Source of the DNA: Gordoniibacillus kamchatkensis
GTDB lineage: Bacteria > Bacillota > Bacilli > Paenibacillales > NBRC-103111
Direction of reading: 5' to 3'
Length of the DNA stretch: 47,665 bases
Assembly (NCBI RefSeq): GCF_000829455.1
Contig: NZ_JXAK01000054.1
Coordinates: 1 to 47,665, forward strand
Part shown: positions 40,091 to 47,665 of the stretch, piece after piece
Layout: each line of letters begins with the position of its first letter
Numbering within the stretch: the stretch's first letter is position 1
Position numbers and translations under genes: made by a program
Notes under the pieces: generated by a model
What the model was told of the DNA's origin: nothing
The model's input: the letters and a program-made list of their open reading frames with translations, nothing else
Databases searched by the model: none

Positions 40091-41702
40091 GCTTTCAAAC
40101 GGAACATTGGCGGTTGCCGCTCAGTACAAAGAACAGCCAATTTTGGAGTATCAAAATAATCCGCTCATTGAGGCACTCCCGCTTATTTACAACAAAGTTG
40201 AAGTTGCCGAGAAGATCGGTAATTATCCCTATATTGGTGAAGAAGAGCGAAATCTTGATGCTTTGTATCGGATGCATCTGGTTCAGCGTATCTTTCAATA
40301 CTTTCAACCTCTTCCTATACATTTGGAGCTGGAGCAACGGATATCACGAATCTTACGGCAGTCTTATGTGGGGCGGAATCCATTCTCTCCAGAGTATGCT
40401 CAATCCTTTCAACAAGGTTGGAGAGATATTGAGCGAGGGGTGTTCCAAAACTATGTACGAAACGCAACGGCATTTGCCATGTCAATCGTAGGAATTTCAG
40501 GCATGGGAAAGACGACCTCTGTCAATCGGATCATACGATTAATTCCACAAGTGATTGTCCACTCCAGCTATCAAGGAAAAGAACTGAGCATGATACAAAT
40601 TCCGTGGATCAAACTGGAAACGCCATTTGACGGGTCATTGAAATCGCTGTCCCTCGATTTTATGGCAAAAGTAGATCAGCTTATAGGCTCCAATTACTTC
40701 GGGAAGTACGGGAAAAAATCCCGACTTAGCACAAATGTATTATTGCCACTCATGGGACAAATTGCACGTTCAATCAATTTGGGCGTTCTTATCATAGATG
40801 AGATCCAACATCTTACGACATCAAGCAGTGGTGCAGAAAAAGTGCTCAATTACTTTGTGACGCTCGTAAATGAGGTCGGTATCCCAATTATCCTAATATC
40901 AACACCGAAAGGGATGGGAATTCTCCAATCGGAATTTCGGCAAGCTCGAAGATCTTCGGGGCAAGGTGATGTAATGATGGATCGCTTGCCAAAAGACGAT
41001 GCATGGTCTTTGCTTGTGCACGGATTGGGGAGATATCAATGGACAAAACATGTGGTCGAAATTGATGAAGAACTTAGTGCCGCTCTATATGAGACTTCAA
41101 TGGGGATTGTTGATCTCGCTTGCAAAATTTTCGCGGCAAGCCAGATGAGAAGCATTTCGACAGGCAAAGAAAAATTAACACCGTCACTGATTCGTAAAGT
41201 AGCCGACGAACAGTTCAAATTACTCAAGCCGATGATGGAGGCATTGAAATCGGGAAAACTCTCGAAATTAGCGGCATATGAAGATATTGTGATCCCCGAC
41301 ATTTCCGACTTTGTTGCCAAGGAACAAATCAAGGTGGACATTGGCATGCTCATGAGAAAAGAAACTACCTCCCGTATTCAGCAATTATCGAAGTTGAAAG
41401 AGGATACGGTTCTTCGGTTAAAGTTTTTAGGGGTTCCTGAAAAGGATGCGGAAAATCTGGTTGAACAGGTCTTGTTGGAAAATCCTGAACAAACCGATGT
41501 AAGTTATATTGTGCAAGAAGCATACAAATTACATATTTCCGAAAAACCAAAATGCGAAAAAATGCAACTGGTTAACAGAGGGAATGATTTGAGGGAAATT
41601 GTAAAAGCGGGGAAAGAAAAGGGGCTAAGTGCGTATGACGCATTAAGACAAGCTGGATATATCAAAGCAGATTATGACACAGGAAGAAGCGTGGCTGGAT
41701 GA
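40074..41702 (+). CDS. tnsC: TnsC AAA+ ATPase
   Basis: 542 residues, AGGAGGGC 4 bases upstream, overlapping tnsB by 17 bases. Walker A GISGMGKTT (140-148) and Walker B LIIDEIQHL (239-247) are intact, followed by a sensor region ILISTPKG. TnsC forms filaments on DNA, connects target selector to transposase and controls target immunity. Its C-terminal 150 residues are helical and include likely contacts for TnsA. Length and layout are typical of Firmicute TnsC. Confidence 0.92.
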   Translation: METMIKLSNGTLAVAAQYKEQPILEYQNNPLIEALPLIYNKVEVAEKIGNYPYIGEEERNLDALYRMHLVQRIFQYFQPLPIHLELEQRISRILRQSYVGRNPFSPEYAQSFQQGWRDIERGVFQNYVRNATAFAMSIVGISGMGKTTSVNRIIRLIPQVIVHSSYQGKELSMIQIPWIKLETPFDGSLKSLSLDFMAKVDQLIGSNYFGKYGKKSRLSTNVLLPLMGQIARSINLGVLIIDEIQHLTTSSSGAEKVLNYFVTLVNEVGIPIILISTPKGMGILQSEFRQARRSSGQGDVMMDRLPKDDAWSLLVHGLGRYQWTKHVVEIDEELSAALYETSMGIVDLACKIFAASQMRSISTGKEKLTPSLIRKVADEQFKLLKPMMEALKSGKLSKLAAYEDIVIPDISDFVAKEQIKVDIGMLMRKETTSRIQQLSKLKEDTVLRLKFLGVPEKDAENLVEQVLLENPEQTDVSYIVQEAYKLHISEKPKCEKMQLVNRGNDLREIVKAGKEKGLSAYDALRQAGYIKADYDTGRSVAG

Positions 41703-43543
41703 TTCCCAACCTGCCCACGCCCTATGAAGACGAATTGCTTTATTCCGTTTTGGCACGTAGTCGTATTCGAAACGGAACGTTAAGTCACAAAGCATTTCTT
41801 TTGGATGCATTTGGTCATAGCGGGATTTCCGCAAGTGTGTTCCTGCCATCAGGCATCGATAATCTGGTGTCTAATTTGCCGCCAAGCTCAACGATCACAT
41901 CCGATCAACTGATTTTTCAACACACCATGTTTCCCCTCCTAACAGCCTTCTTGTCACCCAAACAAAGGGAAAAGGTTTATGAAGGAATGAAGGGTTTGGA
42001 TGGAAAGGGGATTCATACGACTGCTGGAATTATGGCAAGCTCCATTAAGATAAACAGTCGTTTAAGGTTTTGTCGCCAATGCAATCTTATCGACAAGTCG
42101 GTGTACGGGGAGTATTACTGGCATCGTATGCATCAGATTCCTGGGCTGGATATCTGCATGAGGCATGAAGAATGGCTCCAGGACAGCAAAGTACCAACCA
42201 ATCAATTGAACAAGCATGTCTATATCCCGCCCAATGAAGAAAATTGCAAAGTCGATAGCGTTATAACCAAAACACCATTGGCACTGTTGGAGAAATATCG
42301 TTTTCTTGGCAAGAACATTGAAAGCCTACTTAACTATACATTTCCCAACCGACCGTTTGAATGGTTTGGGAAGTTTTATGTGAGTAGGCTTCAAAACCGG
42401 GGCTATGCCAGTCAAAAAGGCAGGGTGGATCAGCTAAGGCTTGAGCAGGATTTTGTATTGTTTTACGGCAATGAATTTCTTAGTCTTTTACAGTCAGACT
42501 TGGCGGGTAATCATCATTGGTTATCGGATATAACCAGATTTCATAGGAAAAGTTTTTCCTTTTTGCGGCATCTGTTGTTAATGAATTTCCTTGATGTCAC
42601 ATTGGAGGAGATCTTCTATCGGAGAGAATCATTCAAACCATTTGGTGATCCCCCTTGGTTATGTCTCAACCCAGCGGCGGAGCATTATCTACAGAAGGCG
42701 ATCACTGACATAACCTTGACGACCTGTGAAAAAACCAAAAAGATAATCGGTACATTTGCTTGTTCTTGCGGTTTCATTTATACGCGAAAGCTTGGCGACG
42801 ACCCACTTAATAAATCCAGAGTCAAGGAATTTGGAAAGCTGTGGGAGAGTGAGTGCAAACGATTAGCCGCCGAAGGCTTTGGTTTGCGGGAAATCGGCAG
42901 AAGGCTACAGGCTGACCCGATGACGGTGAAGAAATGCCTGGAGAATGGGATGGAAGGGAGTGGAAAGGGACGGGAAAACAAGCAGAGTGAGCAAAGAGCG
43001 ACTGACTGCATGAACTGGCTTCAGCTTCAAGAAGAGCATCCAGAGTTGTCCAAAACGGAATTGCGGAAGTTGAATCCTGGCTTATATGCACGACTGTATA
43101 GAAATGACCGAAGCTGGTTAGAGCAAAATTCTCCTGCTTCAAAGATAGTGACCCCAAATCAACGAGTGGATTGGAGCCAAAGAGACAAGGACATTTTGCA
43201 GAGGGTTCAAACTGCTGTTGATAAAATCATGAATGCCGCAGGGAAGCCGCGACGATTGACTATGAGCAAAATTGGAGCTTTAAGCGGAGCAAAGGCTCTA
43301 CTGGAGAAACATTTGGATCGATTACCCGAAACCAAGGCGTATCTTAACCTTGTGACAGAAACGGAAGAGCAGTTTCGTATTCGAAAAATAAATTGGGCAA
43401 TAAAGGAACTGGGAAGAGATGGTGTAGAACTTTCGGTTTGGAGGGTACTGCGGAAAGCATCTATTCGAACCGAGCATTGCCCGCCTGACATCGAAGAGTT
43501 GATAAGAATACAAGACTATACCTCAACCACTTTATCGTGCTAA
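41699..43543 (+). CDS. tnsD: TnsD/TniQ target-site selector, long form
   Basis: 614 residues, ATGA overlap with tnsC. The N-terminal TniQ domain starts PNLPTPYEDELLYSVLARSR and includes the zinc motif FCRQCNLIDK ... HQIPGLDICMRHEEWL. A second possible zinc site (FACSCGFIYTRKL) is near residue 355. The C-terminal half carries repeated helix-turn-helix units (LGLREIGRRLQADPMTVKKC-like, LTMSKIGALSGAKALLEKHL, VELSVWRVLRKA), as in TnsD proteins that read a specific chromosomal att site. The length implies sequence-specific targeting rather than the short CRISPR-linked TniQ. The target cannot be told from this window. Confidence 0.88.
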   Translation: MIPNLPTPYEDELLYSVLARSRIRNGTLSHKAFLLDAFGHSGISASVFLPSGIDNLVSNLPPSSTITSDQLIFQHTMFPLLTAFLSPKQREKVYEGMKGLDGKGIHTTAGIMASSIKINSRLRFCRQCNLIDKSVYGEYYWHRMHQIPGLDICMRHEEWLQDSKVPTNQLNKHVYIPPNEENCKVDSVITKTPLALLEKYRFLGKNIESLLNYTFPNRPFEWFGKFYVSRLQNRGYASQKGRVDQLRLEQDFVLFYGNEFLSLLQSDLAGNHHWLSDITRFHRKSFSFLRHLLLMNFLDVTLEEIFYRRESFKPFGDPPWLCLNPAAEHYLQKAITDITLTTCEKTKKIIGTFACSCGFIYTRKLGDDPLNKSRVKEFGKLWESECKRLAAEGFGLREIGRRLQADPMTVKKCLENGMEGSGKGRENKQSEQRATDCMNWLQLQEEHPELSKTELRKLNPGLYARLYRNDRSWLEQNSPASKIVTPNQRVDWSQRDKDILQRVQTAVDKIMNAAGKPRRLTMSKIGALSGAKALLEKHLDRLPETKAYLNLVTETEEQFRIRKINWAIKELGRDGVELSVWRVLRKASIRTEHCPPDIEELIRIQDYTSTTLSC

Positions 43544-43642
43544 AGCTCAACCTACCTTCGACTTCAAAAGGGTAGGCACTCAAACGCCCTCTATGTAAAA
43601 TGATAGCAACTACGAAATGAACATAGGGGGGGGCGTAAATAG

Positions 43643-43858
43643 ATGTATGGTCATCAGTTTTATCAGCATCCGATCAAAAAACGAATTGAGTTTTTGAATG
43701 CTAAATTGCGTACAGGTCGATATAATTCTCTAAATGAGTTAGCGGCGGATATCTTTATTGATATCGAAGATCTGAAAGAAGAGCTGAGGAAGGATGGATA
43801 TTTCTTTGTACCAGACTTGAATCAGTTTGTAAGGATTGAAATGGGGCAGGCGGGGTAA
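43643..43858 (+). CDS. Small protein, paralogue of the one at 23605
   Basis: 71 residues, GGGGGGG 10 bases upstream of ATG 43643. It shares its order of motifs with the protein at 23605 (Tyr-x-x-Gln start, FLNAKLR, LNELAAD, DLKEELRKDGYFF, LNQFVRIE). It directly follows tnsD by 100 bases and may be part of the transposon cargo. Unknown family. Confidence 0.6.
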   Translation: MYGHQFYQHPIKKRIEFLNAKLRTGRYNSLNELAADIFIDIEDLKEELRKDGYFFVPDLNQFVRIEMGQAG

Positions 43859-44172
43859 CGAGCCGCCACTTTCTTGACGGTTTTATAATTATCAGAATGT
43901 GAAGAACGGGGGGAGGGTGAAGGTTCTTATGCCCTTCCCATATCTTTTATTTTCCCCTGTACTGACGCATATAACATAAAAATTCTTTAGAAAACAGGAG
44001 GCAGGCTTCTATGCTATGTAGAGCAGGATGAGGCGAATGCCAAGGATAATTGAGCGGCAGGTTTGTTCAATGTCATGGCTGGTTGTAGAGAGGTTGGGGA
44101 TACCTTAATATTAAGTTGATGTTTGAAAACGCCGACAAAATAATTGCAAAGACTTCTGGAGGTCGAAGAAAA
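43859..44172. other. Intergenic stretch with a degenerate dispersed repeat
   Basis: No convincing gene. 43908-43945 (GGGGAGGGTGAAGG, TTATGCCCT) resembles 7379-7410 (GGGGAGGGTAGAGGG, TTATGCCCT). AGGAGG at 43999 precedes a six-codon frame and then a 26-codon frame, too short to judge. Confidence 0.35.
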
Positions 44173-44808
44173 ATGGACAACATAAAGAGTAACATTGAGG
44201 CGGAGAACACGAGTAACCACGGGTCACAAGAAATAATTGATTACAGTGGCTACGAGAACGTACTGTACATGTATGATACTCCTGAAACGGGGTTATTTGA
44301 ATCAACTACAATTATTCCAGGTCTTGAATTTGCAAGTATTGAAACACTTAAAAAAGAGTTGAATGAACAATATGGGTTCGTAATATTTGAAGAGGACGAA
44401 CATGATGAGTTCTTGGAAGGACCAAGACTAAAGGACTCGATTGGGAAAAGTAATCATGATTTGCTTATCTGCAAAGAAGGAGCGTTCGGATGGGATATCT
44501 GGAAACACGAATATGATTATTGTGGCGAATTTGATGTACAGAAAACGGTTCGAGTGAAACGTGTTGAAATCTTCGAAGATAGGGTTGCATTCAAAGGAGA
44601 GATATTGGGAGTCATTGAAAAGGGACATTATGATGTGGTGAATGAAGAGATAGTAATGATTAATGCAAACGCGAAGATTGAGATGTTAACGATTAGGCAA
44701 CAATATACTGGTAAACTCATAACTATTCCAAATAGTCCAGGCGTATTCAGGGTCTATGAAAAAGATTTGGCATTGATTGATTGTGTTGATGAGATGAAGC
44801 ACAAGTAA
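44173..44808 (+). CDS. Unknown protein
   Basis: 211 residues. I chose ATG 44173, with GGAGG 10 bases upstream; the frame is open from 44116. It is acidic and beta-rich (VLYMYDTPETGLFESTTIIP, VIFEEDEHDEFLEGP, VKRVEIFEDRVAFKGEILG), and the late segment LTIRQQYTGKLITIP may be a small barrel. No signal peptide. Closed by a terminator at 44829. Probably cargo. Confidence 0.55.
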   Translation: MDNIKSNIEAENTSNHGSQEIIDYSGYENVLYMYDTPETGLFESTTIIPGLEFASIETLKKELNEQYGFVIFEEDEHDEFLEGPRLKDSIGKSNHDLLICKEGAFGWDIWKHEYDYCGEFDVQKTVRVKRVEIFEDRVAFKGEILGVIEKGHYDVVNEEIVMINANAKIEMLTIRQQYTGKLITIPNSPGVFRVYEKDLALIDCVDEMKHK

Positions 44809-44828
44809 GGAGCAAGTGTAAAACCGAC

Positions 44829-44860
44829 AAAGGAACTGGCGAAAAACCAGTTCTTTTTTT
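44829..44860 (+). terminator. Intrinsic terminator
   Basis: GAACTGG, loop CGAAAAA, CCAGTTC followed by T7; closes the gene ending at 44808. Confidence 0.85.
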
Positions 44861-44987
44861 GTTGGAGCGAGGTAGTGTAATCGCCCCCTGCATCTTTGGT
44901 ATGCAGACTAAATAAAATTCAATGTCAAACACTAAGTATACTTTCAAGGAAATCTGACTAAACTTTTAATGGGGGGTTTCAGTTTAG

Positions 44988-45016
44988 TTGCAGTTTCATG
45001 TCATGTCTGATATAAT
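44988..45016 (+). promoter_or_regulatory. Promoter of the HTH/TumE-like pair
   Basis: TTGCAG (44988-44993), 17 bases, TATAAT (45011-45016). The start should lie near 45023, giving a leader of only about 18 bases before ATG 45041. Confidence 0.7.
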
Positions 45017-45040
45017 GGAGGTGAAGAGAGGGTGAAATAT

Positions 45041-45721
45041 ATGGCAATTTCCCAAGAAGATCGAAAATCATTTGAACAAGTGCTGGAGACTTTGAAAGGA
45101 AAGCCTGAAGAAACTGGTGTCGTTTTAAAGGTGTTGTTTACTTTCTTGCAAAAAACAACGCCTTTTAAGGTTGAGCTTCAAAGTGATGTTCGGAACATTC
45201 TTGAACAACACGTATACAACCAGAATCATACTGATGTTTTCAAGGAACTGAAAAAATGTTGGAGCATTGTTGCTTCTGTTGCTCAAGAAGAAGAAGTAGG
45301 TAGATCGTATTCTACAGGTCAATTAGCACGATTCTTTGGGGTAAGTATTACAACGGTTAATAAATGGATTGCAACGGGAAGATTAGTTGGGATTGAACGT
45401 TCCGCTCGTAACAAGCAAGCACGTATATCGGAGAATACAATATGGATATCTCCAACTGGAGAGCAAATTCCCGTCCGAGAAGTTGTCGAGCGATATATTC
45501 AAAATCAAGATGTGAAGACATCTCAAATGGACGAACAGGAATATAAGATTGAACGAGTCAAAGAAATTGTCAAGACAATTAACTTCTTTGAAGAACGTTA
45601 TGGCGGTACGTATCAAAAGGTTGTGGAGCAAAAAGGCGATCCTTATTTGACGGATGATTGGCAGTGGGGACGAGAAGGTAAAGAGTGGTATTATCTCCTG
45701 AAAGAAATCGGAGATTTATGA
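45041..45721 (+). CDS. Helix-turn-helix protein, probable antitoxin partner
   Basis: 226 residues from ATG 45041 (GAGAGGG 9 bases upstream); GTG 45032 is possible but sits very close to the predicted transcription start. Residues 85-125 are a MerR/excisionase-type helix-turn-helix (YSTGQLARFFGVSITTVNKW, IATGRLVGIERSARNKQARI). The N- and C-terminal parts are helical. Its stop overlaps the next start (ATGA), the classical coupling of toxin-antitoxin pairs, so I infer that it neutralises the TumE-like protein and represses its own promoter. Confidence 0.65.
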   Translation: MAISQEDRKSFEQVLETLKGKPEETGVVLKVLFTFLQKTTPFKVELQSDVRNILEQHVYNQNHTDVFKELKKCWSIVASVAQEEEVGRSYSTGQLARFFGVSITTVNKWIATGRLVGIERSARNKQARISENTIWISPTGEQIPVREVVERYIQNQDVKTSQMDEQEYKIERVKEIVKTINFFEERYGGTYQKVVEQKGDPYLTDDWQWGREGKEWYYLLKEIGDL

Positions 45722-46140
45722 TTGGCAATCCAAAAACAAACCTCATTGAGCTTCAAAGGATATTTGGGGAAGCCATACAAACCATTAGGGAAACCGACAG
45801 CACGGGTCTAACCAGCTCATTTCTCGTCCAACGAGCGACCATCGTGTTTTTAGACGGTTCCCTGTTGTACATAACAGAATATTTGTCGAAACAACAGTTA
45901 ATTGAACGATTCAATTATGATTGGATATCACCAGATAAAACAACGGTGCTCGCCAAGTTCCATTCAGAGCCTCATACTGATAAGGATTACCAAACGGATA
46001 CTGAGCCTTATCACACTCATCCGCCTGAACATGCCAAACTTAATAACGCCAAGAGATATCCTAACTATTTCTACAATGATTTATTTTCAATTGTAGAGGG
46101 GATTCATTTCTTTCATTTATTGCCGAAGCAAGGAAAATGA
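45718..46140 (+). CDS. TumE-like (DUF6516) toxin
   Basis: 140 residues from ATG 45718, coupled to the upstream gene. Typical family features are TIVFLDGSLLYITEYLS, FNYDWISPD, LAKFHSEPH and THPPEHAKL near the end, with IVEGIHFF after it. TumE proteins are toxins paired with HTH antitoxins and are thought to act on nucleic acid or translation. The partner here has a MerR/excisionase-like rather than XRE-type domain. Placement near the transposon end suits a stabilising cargo module. Confidence 0.65.
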   Translation: MIGNPKTNLIELQRIFGEAIQTIRETDSTGLTSSFLVQRATIVFLDGSLLYITEYLSKQQLIERFNYDWISPDKTTVLAKFHSEPHTDKDYQTDTEPYHTHPPEHAKLNNAKRYPNYFYNDLFSIVEGIHFFHLLPKQGK

Positions 46141-46151
46141 GGAGGGGTTCT

Positions 46152-46472
46152 ATGAAAGTTGTCGGAAAATTCCTGTTTAACTCATTAATGTGGTTATGTG
46201 AACAAATTCTTGTAAGCATTTTTGTCGTACCGATGTTCGCTATGATGTACGCTGTTTCTCGTACCCAGTCTGATGTATTTGCTTGGTTGTTGAAAAAAAT
46301 GTTTTTAAGCTTTCTTACAAGCGGGATCTTTTTGATGATTGTTGATAGCTGTGTGAACGAAAACAAGGAGTTAAACGAGCAGTGGGATGAGTATAAGCTG
46401 AGGCATTCGTCAATCTCCTCGATGTCACTTGATGAGATTAAAGAGAATCTGACCGACTTCAGCTTTGCATAA
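46152..46472 (+). CDS. Small membrane protein
   Basis: 106 residues from ATG 46152, AGGAGGGG 6 bases upstream, 11 bases after the TumE-like gene. Two hydrophobic spans (MWLCEQILVSIFVVPMFAMM and MFLSFLTSGIFLMIVD) are followed by a charged cytoplasmic tail ending in a short helix (LDEIKENLTDF). Unknown family. A terminator closes the unit. Confidence 0.55.
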   Translation: MKVVGKFLFNSLMWLCEQILVSIFVVPMFAMMYAVSRTQSDVFAWLLKKMFLSFLTSGIFLMIVDSCVNENKELNEQWDEYKLRHSSISSMSLDEIKENLTDFSFA

Positions 46473-46486
46473 GTATTAAATAGAAA

Positions 46487-46540
46487 AATAAGCACTATTC
46501 TCCGTTCAAAGTTGGAGATGACGGCTTATTTTTTGTTTTT
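46487..46540 (+). terminator. Intrinsic terminator
   Basis: AATAAGC and GCTTATT enclose an inner TCTCC/GGAGA stem, then T6. Confidence 0.7.
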
Positions 46541-46596
46541 AATCGCATATTTCTGCGGCAATTCGTTCGGGGATTAAATAATTTGGAGACGATTTT

Positions 46597-46923
46597 ATGC
46601 AGGGAAAGTGGACTCATTTGTATGGGGTCGAGTTACTTGAGCCTATCGAGATGGATGTGCAATCAGGGATAGAGCTAACCTCACTTTTTAAAGCAGTGCC
46701 GACAAAATATCTGCGACGACTATCGGAAGGCTTTTCTAAAACGGAGAAGGATTCTTTGTTATTGGATATGGTTACATACATAAATGGATTGATATCAGAG
46801 AGAACAAATTTAAGCGAAGTTTTCAGAGAAGTTGAAACGATGTCTCCTGAATTCATTGAACACGTTATTAACGTTCTCCGACAGATGATACAGTATGAAA
46901 AAAGGAGTTGCAACAATGGCTAA
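46597..46923 (+). CDS. Unknown protein
   Basis: 108 residues; GGAGACG upstream of ATG 46597. Helical and acidic after a short aromatic start (GKWTHLYGVELLEPIEM). Overlaps the next start by 8 bases, so translation is probably coupled. No family recognised. Confidence 0.5.
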   Translation: MQGKWTHLYGVELLEPIEMDVQSGIELTSLFKAVPTKYLRRLSEGFSKTEKDSLLLDMVTYINGLISERTNLSEVFREVETMSPEFIEHVINVLRQMIQYEKRSCNNG

Positions 46924-47314
46924 CAGAAAAAATCGGAAACAACGCTACAATGAAGCTGTCTCTGGGAAAATAGGCGGAATTGATTTGGTCCACGCTTCAA
47001 ATGACAACGATCACATCATTAATGCTCGCGGCGGGAAAGTGTATCATGACATTACCAAGCATTCATTTCTTGAAATTCCTGATTCTATGGAGGGTAAAGT
47101 TTATGAGGTTCTTTCTGTCGGTCTTCAGAAGGAAGGGCATCCGATTGTAACAGTGCAAGTAGGGGATTTGGTTCAAGTTTACAGATTGCCTCAAGATTAT
47201 GTTAATTGGATTAATCATTTGCGTGAGGCAAGTGTGATGGGGATAAAGATGCTCCCAGCAAAAGTGGAATTTGGGAAGCGGAGCGATGGTTCATATTATG
47301 CCGAGATTCTTTGA
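46916..47314 (+). CDS. Unknown protein
   Basis: 132 residues from ATG 46916, AAGGAG 8 bases upstream. Basic start (MANRKNRKQRYNEAV), then beta-rich (IINARGGKVYHDITKHSFLE, YEVLSVGLQKEGHPIVTVQV, GDLVQVYRL). A small strand-rich domain is likely. Second gene of a coupled pair. Confidence 0.5.
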   Translation: MANRKNRKQRYNEAVSGKIGGIDLVHASNDNDHIINARGGKVYHDITKHSFLEIPDSMEGKVYEVLSVGLQKEGHPIVTVQVGDLVQVYRLPQDYVNWINHLREASVMGIKMLPAKVEFGKRSDGSYYAEIL

Positions 47315-47356
47315 TATTTAATTGGGGTGTAAGCAATCTGTTGGGAGTTGAAATAC

Positions 47357-47514
47357 ATGCCTGTGTTACACAAGAATATAAGAGAACCCGATCCGTTTTG
47401 GTTAGATGAAGATAAGGTAAATGATTGTGTTGCAACATTTCTTCATCAAAAGAGGTTCTTAGTCCAGAACATTTAAAAAATCTGCTGAGGTCGCTCGATC
47501 TGATTAACGGTTGA
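47357..47514 (+). pseudogene. Small frameshifted gene
   Basis: ATG 47357, GGGAG 9 bases upstream. The frame encodes a short charged protein (REPDPFWLDEDKVNDCVATF) and breaks in CATCAAAAGAGG, where one base seems missing. The neighbouring frame continues EVLSPEHLKNLLRSLDLING to a TGA at 47512. Full length would be about 52 residues. Unknown function. Confidence 0.4.
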
Positions 47515-47570
47515 GTATCAATGGTTTAACTACCCAAACCCCATTCGCCAACGCCCTGCTCTTCTGTGTA

Positions 47571-47665
47571 GCCAGCAAATAAAGTCCTTTGCCAGCAAAT
47601 TAAACTCGTATTGAGCAATTAAAAGCCGTATGGAAGCCGAGCAGATCCAGGATTATTTCCTGACA
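47571..47665. repeat. 20-bp direct repeats and terminal TGACA: candidate Tn7-like end
   Basis: GCCAGCAAATAAAGTCCTTT (47571), GCCAGCAAATTAAACTCGTA (47591) and TTGAGCAATTAAAAGCCGTA (47611) repeat with a period of exactly 20. The motif is GCAA-T-AAA. The window ends in TGACA, the complement of the TGTCA that starts many Tn7-like ends. Tn7-type transposons carry tandem 20-22-bp TnsB sites inside TGT...ACA termini, and this lies at the far end from tnsA, where the left end belongs. Iterons are the alternative. Confidence 0.55.

Overview
The window looks like accessory DNA, probably plasmid-borne or plasmid-derived, from a low-to-moderate GC Gram-positive bacterium, most likely Paenibacillaceae (Paenibacillus, Brevibacillus, Cohnella type). 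The signs are very strong AGGAGG-type ribosome binding sites with frequent GTG and TTG starts, SLH-domain surface proteins, a copper-amine-oxidase-N-like stalk domain, AbrB/XRE regulators and Firmicute-type Tn7 proteins. There are no housekeeping genes, rRNA or tRNA genes, and no CRISPR array.

Layout. 0.2-7.3 kb: a frameshifted SIR2-family gene, a hairpin-packed non-coding segment (2.1-2.5 kb) just before a winged-helix gene of replication-relaxation type and a partner gene, a HEPN-like gene, a possible nuclease gene, and a membrane protein carrying a YgiT-type zinc finger. 7.5-8.1 kb: the left copy of a 0.56-kb structured non-coding repeat, next to the decayed tail of a rep-like gene. 8.4-11.4 kb: an XRE repressor with a divergent row of small genes. 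11.5-21.3 kb: exported and cell-surface proteins (two SLH-type proteins sharing an unnamed C-terminal domain, a 1029-residue secreted protein, and a frameshifted repeat protein), interrupted by a 971-bp transposase-less mobile cassette that carries an isochorismatase-family gene. 21.5-28 kb: small unknown genes, several broken genes, and a roughly 0.45-kb gene-free stretch that folds like a large structured RNA. 28-35.3 kb: a UvrD-family helicase, an unknown gene behind a transcription attenuator, a basic Cys-rich protein behind a switch-like leader, an inverted pair of DnaA boxes, an XRE regulator, a rep-like protein, and the right (inverted) copy of the structured repeat.

35.4-47.7 kb: a Tn7-like module. 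A strong promoter makes a short hairpin RNA that ends at an intrinsic terminator. Then come a tyrosine recombinase, tnsA, tnsB, tnsC and a tnsD/tniQ gene as one tightly coupled operon. Cargo-like genes follow, including a TumE-like toxin with an HTH partner. The window closes with 20-bp direct repeats and the terminal pentamer TGACA, as expected of a Tn7-like transposon end.

The most interesting reading is that TnsA has lost its catalytic acidic residues (Glu to Gln, Asp to Thr), while TnsB keeps its DDE triad and a tyrosine recombinase sits in the same operon. This suggests a Tn7-like element that has moved from cut-and-paste to replicative transposition, with the recombinase as resolvase. 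A second theme is unexplained structured non-coding DNA or RNA: the paired 0.56-kb elements downstream of the rep-like gene, the hairpin array at 2.1-2.5 kb, the 24.2-24.7 kb region, and three regulated leaders. At least six genes are broken by frameshifts or stops, so part of the region is decaying or the assembly contains errors.
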